Below are positions 59,301 through 64,000 of a stretch of 64,000 nt of DNA, in pieces. The notes under the pieces are model-generated. The model saw only the letters and a list, made by a program, of their open reading frames with translations. It searched no databases and was not told the origin of the DNA. This stretch comes from Halomonas sp. 25-S5 (lineage in GTDB: Bacteria > Pseudomonadota > Gammaproteobacteria > Pseudomonadales > Halomonadaceae): the NCBI RefSeq assembly GCF_029889845.1, contig NZ_JARANV010000008.1, positions 1-64,000 on the forward strand, in the 5' to 3' direction. The translations under genes and the position numbers were made by a program. Each line of letters opens with the position of its first letter. Within the stretch, counting starts at the first letter, position 1.

Positions 59301-60324
59301 TGGCCGCCGAGAAGCCGCCGATGAAGGTCAGCAGCGTCAGCCATTCGTTGCCCGCGGCCATGGGCAGGGCCAGCACGTAGGTGTCCGGTTCGATGCCGCT
59401 GTCGGCGAAGATGGTCAGGCCGGCCGCTGCGATGGGGATGACGAAGAAGGCGAAGGCCAGCAGGTAGAGCGGGAACAGCCAGCGCGCCTTGCGGGCGTCG
59501 TCACGGTGGGTGTTCTCCACCACGGCGACGTGGAACTGGCGCGGCAGGCAGAGGATGGCCAGCATGGCCAGCAGGGTCTGGGCCCAGAAGCTCTGGCCGA
59601 AGTCCTGGTCGGCGAGCTGGCGCTGCAGCGCGAGCTGGGTCTCGGCGCGGCCCAGCAGGTCGCCCAGGCCGTCGAACATGCCCCAGGTGACGTAGGCCCC
59701 GAGAGCCAGGAAGGCGAGCAGCTTGACCAGCGACTCGAAGGCCACGGCGTGGATCAGGCCCTCGTGGTGCTCGGTGGCATCGGTGTGGCGAGTGCCGAAG
59801 AGGATGGCGAAGGCCGCCATTACCATCGCCACATAGAAGGCCGTGTCGCCGAACAGCGGCGCCCGGGTGATGTCGCTGGCATCGGTGATCACACTGAAGG
59901 AGGTGGAGACGGCCTTCAGCTGCAGGGCGATGTAGGGCAGGGTGCCGATCAGTGCCACCAGGCTGGCGAAGGCGGCCAGCGACTGGGTCTTGCCGTAGCG
60001 TGAGGCGATGAAGTCGGCGATGGAGGTGACGTTCTGGTGCTTGGCGACACGGATCATCTTGGCCAGCACCGGCCAGAACAGCAGCAGGGTGAGGATCGGC
60101 CCGACGAAGATGCTGGCGAAGGACCAGCCCGCCGTGGCCGCCTGGCCGACGGCGCCGTGGAAGGTCCAGGAGGTGCAATAGATGGCCAGCGCCAGGCTGT
60201 AGATCACCGGGCGACGCCGGCTAGCCCCGTGTTCCCGCGCACGGCGATCGCCCCGCCAGGCGATGGCGAACAGCACGGCGATGTAGAGCAGTGAAACAGC
60301 AATCAGCAGCCAGCCAGCGAACAT
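56377..60324 (-). CDS. crbS: Hybrid sensor kinase with SSS-transporter N-terminus (CrbS-like)
   Basis: This 1315-aa protein has in order a sodium/solute-symporter-like membrane region (about residues 1-500, 12-13 helices), a linker of STAC type (about 535-640), PAS-type sensor domains (about 660-770 and 785-890), a coiled coil, HisKA with H953 in ASHDLLQPLNAARLF, and HATPase (NFLSNAIRYTQ, WDSGPGIPE and GLGLGLSI). A C-terminal receiver domain (about 1188-1310) has D1239 in ADYHLDNE. This matches CrbS, which controls acetate use with CrbR. It converges on crbR. Its last codons overlap a heptamer array, so the extreme C-terminus may vary between strains. Confidence 0.93.
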   Translation of the reverse strand: MFAGWLLIAVSLLYIAVLFAIAWRGDRRAREHGASRRRPVIYSLALAIYCTSWTFHGAVGQAATAGWSFASIFVGPILTLLLFWPVLAKMIRVAKHQNVTSIADFIASRYGKTQSLAAFASLVALIGTLPYIALQLKAVSTSFSVITDASDITRAPLFGDTAFYVAMVMAAFAILFGTRHTDATEHHEGLIHAVAFESLVKLLAFLALGAYVTWGMFDGLGDLLGRAETQLALQRQLADQDFGQSFWAQTLLAMLAILCLPRQFHVAVVENTHRDDARKARWLFPLYLLAFAFFVIPIAAAGLTIFADSGIEPDTYVLALPMAAGNEWLTLLTFIGGFSAATGMVIVAAVAVSIMISNEIVIPALFRLRWFDTKPRDYGRLVLRTRRITIGVILAMAYGFYQLIGEFSSLASTGMLSFAAAAQFAPALIGGLYWKRGNRLGVIAGMNAGFAIWAYSLLMPTLIGAGVLPDNWLDGGPLGIAWLAPTSLFGLNVGDSFTHGVMLSLGVNLFCYIFVSQMTPQRVVERIQASLFVDSVETRQTSVNRPWTGATTVGDLKVLCERFLGAGQVNRAFEDYARRTGKPLEDNTRASIDVIQFTERFLASVLGASSARIVVNSALQGRGIGISDVISIVDEASQVLEFNRALLQATIENINQGISVVDQNLRLVVWNQRYLELFRFPDHLIRVGAPIDKIFRYNAHNGEYGPGDPEEHVRLLIDNIREGHPHRYVRYRQDGSVLEVQGNPMPGGGFVYTYQDITQQKRIEEALIRSENNIRIYTDNVPALIAYFDKECRYLFTNRAYEQAFGIDRNAVIGQRVEEVINPDMARERAPWIERALAGERVNFEVSLPIGDDRRYMLVTYTPHFGDSGAILGFFALYQDITERRLAEIALKETNETLEERVRERTQALSEANAALRQENLVRAEAELALRQAKQLAEDANASKTRFLAAASHDLLQPLNAARLFTSALAQEMAAEDMKRTIGHIDNSLQAAEELLGTLLDISKLDAGALTPRRSHFALADIIQPLRAEFEVMAEERGLDLVVVPTRQWVDSDPQMLRRIIQNFLSNAIRYTQAGRVLLGCRRQGERITIEVWDSGPGIPEAKQLEIFQEFRRLDQATRHKESEKGLGLGLSIADRMARVLDHPIRVRSKEGFGTMFSVSVPVVAPRTATQQAEDAPKRAGNKLAGTRILCIDNESLILEGMKAMLSGWGCEVFTATTIGGAKSVLRHLDGDPDAILADYHLDNEVTGLMALEALGERLEGAVPGIVITADRTEEVAEEVRRAGYQLLLKPVRPAALRALLTRTLQASRAPSGEL

Positions 60325-60376
60325 GCACTCTTCTCCCTTCCGGATGCGCCCATTCTAGTGGTGAAGGGACGCCGGG

Positions 60377-60892
60377 TCAGGTCTCCGTGCAGATGGCCTG
60401 GTAGAGCGGGCTGGATGGCTCGACGCGGCGCATCTCTTCGGTCAGCGGGGCCCGTGACTCGCCTTTCAGGGGTAGCATTTCCCGGGTCGCGCAGTTCATC
60501 AGGTAGGCCTGGTGGCTCACCTGGTCCACGTACGCCTTCTCGAAGCGGTAGAGGATGAACTCGACCAGCCGACCGTCATCGCCCCGGCTCATCGCCAGGT
60601 TATCGAGGTCTATGATGGTGAAGGCCTTGGTCATGGGGAAGGCGAAGGTCCAGGGGCGCCAGAACATCTGGCCCTCCTCCACGGAGATCACCTCGGCCGA
60701 GTCGGGCAACTGCTGCTGCTTGTGCTCGAACCAGGTGTATTCGTTGTAGATCTGGTAGCCGAGCATCCCCAGGCCACCGCACGCCGGGATGATCCAGCGC
60801 GGCAGTCGCTTGCCGCTGGCCAGGCGCAGGATCAGGCCGATCCCTGCGGCGCCGAGGCCGGCGAAGACCGCCGCTATCAGGTGCCATATCAT
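60377..60892 (-). CDS. Unknown protein with N-terminal membrane helices
   Basis: This 171-aa protein has two hydrophobic segments (about residues 3-24 and 33-52), followed by a soluble domain of about 115 residues with no motif I recognise (WRPWTFAFPMTKAFTIIDL and VSHQAYLMNCATREMLPL are distinctive). It lies between the CrbS-like kinase and the symporter, all on the minus strand. A terminator hairpin between it and the symporter argues for separate transcription. A link to acetate sensing or transport is possible from position only. Confidence 0.75.
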   Translation of the reverse strand: MIWHLIAAVFAGLGAAGIGLILRLASGKRLPRWIIPACGGLGMLGYQIYNEYTWFEHKQQQLPDSAEVISVEEGQMFWRPWTFAFPMTKAFTIIDLDNLAMSRGDDGRLVEFILYRFEKAYVDQVSHQAYLMNCATREMLPLKGESRAPLTEEMRRVEPSSPLYQAICTET

Positions 60893-60916
60893 GGTTCATG
60901 CGTCCTTGAAAGCAAA

Positions 60917-60938
60917 CGGGCTTCCCTGAGGAAGCCCG
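60917..60938 (-). terminator. Rho-independent terminator after the symporter gene
   Basis: CGGGCTTCC and its complement form a 9-bp stem with a 4-nt loop. Read on the minus strand it is followed by TTTGCTTT. A second perfect palindrome of 22 bp lies at 60955-60976, between it and the symporter stop. Confidence 0.85.
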
Positions 60939-60990
60939 ATCGGTAGTGGTTGGTCTGGCCCGGCTAGCCGGGCCAGGAGGCCATTATGGC

Positions 60991-62787
60991 TCAGTGCCCG
61001 GTCGCGACACCAGCACCCTTCGGATAGCGGACGCTTTCCACCAGATCCTGGATCTCCTGCGGAGGCTCCTCGGTCACACTGGAGACGGCGAAGGCCACGG
61101 CGAAGTTGAAGATCGCGCCGACCGCGCCGAAGGACAGCGGCGAAATGCCGAATATCCAGTTGTCCGGCGTGTTGGCCAGCATGTTGGTGCCCGGAATGAA
61201 CAGCCAGCCCAGATAGGTGAAGATGTAGAGCAGGGTCGTGCCCAGGCCGGTCAGCATGCCGGCAACGGCGCCCTTGTTGTTCACCCGCTTGGAGAAGATG
61301 CCCATCATCAGCACCGGGAACAGTGAGGCACCGGCGATACCGAAGGCCAGCGCCACCGTCTGTGCTGCGAAGCCCGGGGGATTCAGGCCCAGGTAGGTCG
61401 CCAGCAGGATGGCGCCGGCCATGGAGATCCGCGCCGCCAGCATCTCGCCCTTCTCGGAGATCCTCGGGTTGATCATGGTCTTGATCAGGTCATGGCTGAT
61501 GGCCGAGGAGATGGCCAGCAGCAGGCCGGCGGCCGTGGACAGTGCCGCGGCGATACCACCGGCAGCGATCAGGCCGATGACCCAGCTCGGCAGGTTGGCG
61601 ATCTCCGGGTTGGCGAGTACCAGGATATCGTTGTTGACGACCAGTTCGCTGCCTGCCCAGCCACGCTGTTCGGCGGTGTCGGCGAAGGCTTCGTTGCCGT
61701 CGTTGTAGACCTGGATGCGGCCGTCGTCGTTCTTGTCCGTGTAGGTGATCAGGCCAGTCTCTTCCCAGGTCCGCACCCACTCGGGACGTTCCTCGTAGAG
61801 GATGGGGTTGGAGGCGGCTTCATCGTAGTTCTCCACCTGGCCGGCCATTTCCGGATAGACGGTGGTCATCAGGTTCAGGCGTGCCATGGAACCCACCGCG
61901 GGAGCGGTCAGGTAGAGCAGGGCGATGAACACCAGGGCCCAGCCGGCAGACCAGCGGGCATCGGCCACCTTCGGCACGGTGAAGAAGCGGATGATGACGT
62001 GGGGCAGACCCGCGGTACCAACCATCAGCGACAGTGTGAACAACACCATGTTGAGCTTGTTATCGACGTCGGCCGTGTAGTCACGGAAGCCCAGCGCATT
62101 GATCACGTCATCCAGCTTCGCCAGCAGTGGCACACCGGATTCGGTGTGGGTGCTGAACAGGCCAAGACCCGGAATGGGGTTGCCGGTCAGTTCCAGCGAG
62201 ATGAACACGGCCGGGATGGTGTAGGCGATGATCAGCACGATGTACTGGGCCACCTGGGTGTAGGTGATGCCCTTCATGCCGCCGAAGACCGCATACAGGA
62301 AGACGATGAAGGCCGCGATCCAGATGCCCCAGGTGTTGGAGACCTCCAGGAAGCGGGAGAAGGCCACGCCGGCACCGGTCATCTGGCCGATGACGTAGGT
62401 GATGGAGGCGACGACCAGGCAGATGACGGCGACCAGGCGAGCGGTGTTGCTGTAGAAGCGGTCACCGATGAAGTCGGGCACCGTGAACTTGCCGAACTTG
62501 CGCAGGTAGGGCGCCAGCAGCATGGCCAGGATGACGTAGCCGCCGGTCCAGCCCATCAGGAAGGTGGAGTTGGCGTAGCCCCCGGAGGCCAGCAAGCCGG
62601 CCATGGAGATGAAGGAGGCGGCGGACATCCAGTCGGCGGCCGTGGCCATGCCGTTGGTGATCGGGTGAACGCCGCCACCAGCCACGTAGAAGTCCTTGGT
62701 CGAGCCCGCTCGGGCCCAGATCGCGATGCCGATGTAGAGGGCGAAGGAGGCCCCTACGAACAGCAGGTTGATTGCAAACTGACTCAT
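60991..62787 (-). CDS. Sodium/solute symporter, VC_2705 type (probable acetate uptake)
   Basis: This 598-aa member of the sodium:solute symporter family has about 13 membrane helices. Features are GGVHPITNGMATAADWMSAASF near the sodium sites, FIGDRFYSNTARLVAV and VGTAGLPHVIIRFFTV. A hydrophilic loop of about 100 residues (about 310-400) interrupts the helices. The DUF4212 small-subunit gene 6 nt upstream identifies the VC_2705 class. With acs and CrbRS nearby, acetate or another short acid is the likely substrate. GGGGAG precedes the ATG. Confidence 0.92.
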   Translation of the reverse strand: MSQFAINLLFVGASFALYIGIAIWARAGSTKDFYVAGGGVHPITNGMATAADWMSAASFISMAGLLASGGYANSTFLMGWTGGYVILAMLLAPYLRKFGKFTVPDFIGDRFYSNTARLVAVICLVVASITYVIGQMTGAGVAFSRFLEVSNTWGIWIAAFIVFLYAVFGGMKGITYTQVAQYIVLIIAYTIPAVFISLELTGNPIPGLGLFSTHTESGVPLLAKLDDVINALGFRDYTADVDNKLNMVLFTLSLMVGTAGLPHVIIRFFTVPKVADARWSAGWALVFIALLYLTAPAVGSMARLNLMTTVYPEMAGQVENYDEAASNPILYEERPEWVRTWEETGLITYTDKNDDGRIQVYNDGNEAFADTAEQRGWAGSELVVNNDILVLANPEIANLPSWVIGLIAAGGIAAALSTAAGLLLAISSAISHDLIKTMINPRISEKGEMLAARISMAGAILLATYLGLNPPGFAAQTVALAFGIAGASLFPVLMMGIFSKRVNNKGAVAGMLTGLGTTLLYIFTYLGWLFIPGTNMLANTPDNWIFGISPLSFGAVGAIFNFAVAFAVSSVTEEPPQEIQDLVESVRYPKGAGVATGH

Positions 62788-62793
62788 GCTGAC

Positions 62794-63054
62794 TTACTCC
62801 CCGAGTCCGAACTGTTTATCGAGACGGTTCATCTTCCACGCGTAGAAGAAGATGATGCCGATGAAGGTCAGGATCGAACCCTGTTGGGCGAACCAGAAGC
62901 CCAGGTCCGTCCCGCCGACGGGAATGCCAGCCAGCAGCGGGCGAAGAAGGATGGCGCAGCCGTAGGACACCAGAGCCCAGACGATCAGGCACCCCGTGAT
63001 CAGGCGTACGTTCGCCTTCCAGTAAGCAGCGGCATTGGCTTTGTCGTCTGCCAT
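62794..63054 (-). CDS. DUF4212 sodium/substrate symporter small subunit
   Basis: This 86-aa protein has two membrane helices (about residues 16-38 and 51-70), with WKANVRLI before the first and FYAWKMNRLDKQF after the second, typical of the DUF4212 family found next to VC_2705 symporters. The start at 63054 has GGAGAG upstream; an in-frame extension to 63114 is not conserved. It is the first gene of the transporter operon, transcribed away from the DUF294-type gene. Confidence 0.92.
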   Translation of the reverse strand: MADDKANAAAYWKANVRLITGCLIVWALVSYGCAILLRPLLAGIPVGGTDLGFWFAQQGSILTFIGIIFFYAWKMNRLDKQFGLGE

Positions 63055-63586
63055 AGTGTTGCTCTCCACGTGTTGTTCAGGTTGGGAAGTTGCCCAGAGC
63101 GTTGTTGATGTCACTCATCAGGACAGTCGTGTCGACGGAGCCAGCTTGGCCCGCGCAGGCTGGGTCAGCCTGTCATCAGGTTGCCCGCTCCATGTCGAGG
63201 TGCATCGTTGACGCGGGATTGTCCTGCATGGCTCCTGGCCAATAGTGGGCAGCAAACGCCTAAAATAAATCCCAGACTTTCGTATCATGAAAAGATACCG
63301 ATGGAAGGCGTATCCGATAAAAGCTTTTTTATCAGTAGGTTAAAATTGTGCTGCAGGCGAGATGGCGGCGCGGGAGGGGCGTGCATAGGACGATGGTATA
63401 GCCCCGAAATCCGGGGCGGTTAATGCGCGCCCCGGGGTGGTCTTTGACGATGGTATAAGGCCACCCGGATAGGACGATTGTCTAGGTTATTTACTGAAAC
63501 CCGACTTTGCTATCTTGGAGCCTCGCGGGAATCGACGCACAACCTAGCCAGCGGGGTGGTGATCACCGCGCAACGAGGACGGCCCC
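63055..63586. promoter_or_regulatory. Divergent control region between the symporter operon and the DUF294-type gene
   Basis: No credible gene is seen in these 532 bases. Three iterated sites occur: GGACGATGGTATA at 63388, TGACGATGGTATA at 63445 and GGACGATTGTCTA at 63472. An AT-rich inverted repeat, GATAAAA/TTTTATC, lies at 63316-63333, and GTATC/GATAC at 63282-63298. A GC hairpin, GCCCCG/CGGGGC, lies at 63401-63417. The iterated sites are candidates for binding by the CrbR-like regulator. Confidence 0.55.
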
Positions 63587-64000
63587 ATGGTCGATGTAGA
63601 ACTCACACAGCCGCCATTCACCTTCCTCGACGAGGAGGGCCGGGAGCGCGTACGCAGCGGCATCGACCTGGCCTACTTCGACCGTGATGAGATCATCCTC
63701 GATGCCGGCCAGCCCGGGGAGTATGTGTTCCTGATCCACAAGGGCGAGGTCGCCGAGCTCGACCCGACCCTGCCCGGCGCCCAGTCACGCATCGGCCACT
63801 ACACCGCCGGTGACCTGTTCGGGGCCATCAGTATCCTCAACGGCAATAGCCGTTATCGCTTCCGGGCCGAGCAGGAGTGTCTCTGCTACCTGCTGCCCAA
63901 GGGCTTGTTCAAGCAGCTCTGCGAGGCCTATCCGGCCTTCTCCGAGTTCTTCCGCCAGCGCCTGGCACAGAAGACCCGGCTGCTCACCGAACGCCGCGCC
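63587..64000 (+). CDS. cNMP-binding domain protein, DUF294-type (partial, runs off the window)
   Basis: The first 138 residues are present. They form a cyclic-nucleotide-binding-like domain, with AGQPGEYVFLIHKGEVAEL, YTAGDLFGAISILNGNSRYR and RAEQECLCYLLPKGLFKQLC as its successive strands. In many proteobacteria the gene next to an acetate/VC_2705 symporter encodes a cNMP-binding, CBS and DUF294 nucleotidyltransferase protein; I expect the same here. The start ATG at 63587 is preceded by GAGGACGG. The frame stays open to the window end. It is divergent from the symporter operon. Confidence 0.85.
   Translation, partial: MVDVELTQPPFTFLDEEGRERVRSGIDLAYFDRDEIILDAGQPGEYVFLIHKGEVAELDPTLPGAQSRIGHYTAGDLFGAISILNGNSRYRFRAEQECLCYLLPKGLFKQLCEAYPAFSEFFRQRLAQKTRLLTERRA

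Noticed and set aside
56602..60003. A very long open frame (about 1130 codons) on the plus strand opposite the sensor kinase gene
   Set aside because: It is the antisense shadow of a GC-rich gene. The protein is Gly/His/Gln/Arg-rich without domains, and the minus strand encodes a clear CrbS-type kinase.
63478..63687. A small gene overlapping the start of the DUF294-type gene
   Set aside because: It is in another frame, while the cNMP-binding domain reads clearly from 63587.

Overview
The window is chromosomal DNA of a gammaproteobacterium, most likely a halophile of the Halomonas/Chromohalobacter group. The evidence is strongly GC-rich coding sequence after about 5.94 kb, gammaproteobacterial gene neighbourhoods (scpA-scpB-rluB, dapA-bamC-MBL-purC, aceE-aceF, tsaB-rsmJ), and an acs/CrbR/CrbS/VC_2705-symporter acetate locus. 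The taxonomic call is an inference from gene content and style, not from a marker gene.

Positions 1-5943 are different. They are AT-rich and hold a tightly coupled four-gene minus-strand module: a complete tyrosine recombinase (490 aa), a recombinase relative that has lost catalytic residues (630 aa), a second complete recombinase (688 aa) and a small coiled-coil protein (124 aa). This is the integration end of a mobile island whose cargo lies to the left of the window. The island has cut the SOS polymerase gene umuC at the codons for its conserved NNDGC motif. Only the 3' part of umuC (5944-7125) remains here.

Positions 7235-16277 are a minus-strand catabolic operon with its own GntR/FCD regulator. 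It has a CaiB-type CoA-transferase, a DctP-Q-M TRAP transporter, a fused LeuCD-like aconitase-family hydratase, an HMG-CoA-lyase-family enzyme and an MFS transporter. The set fits uptake of an organic (di/tri)acid, hydration, CoA activation and C-C cleavage. Two perfect 14-bp palindromes 63 bp apart flank the probable promoter and are the likely operators.

Positions 16.5-53.2 kb are mostly housekeeping: tRNA-Thr, tesB, tadA, mltF, purL, radD, scpAB-rluB, two identical tRNA-Lys genes, nadA, bepA, a tusA-like gene, perM, bcp, dapA-bamC-MBL-purC, trmO, a GNAT gene, nadC, ampD, aceEF, adk, tsaB-rsmJ, plsB, a cardiolipin-synthase-like gene, a UPF0149 gene and a SprT gene.

Positions 53.2-64.0 kb form an acetate-use locus: acs, a CrbR-like response regulator, a CrbS-like sensor kinase with a transporter-type N-terminus, an unknown two-helix membrane protein, a sodium/solute symporter with its DUF4212 small subunit, and the start of a cNMP-binding (DUF294-type) protein that runs off the end.

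Non-coding structure worth noting includes three related heptad-repeat hairpin elements, all at tail-to-tail gene junctions. There is also an unrelated inverted-repeat element after purC, a nine-copy CTTACAG array that overlaps the crbS stop codon, and three iterated GACGATGGTATA-like sites before the last gene.
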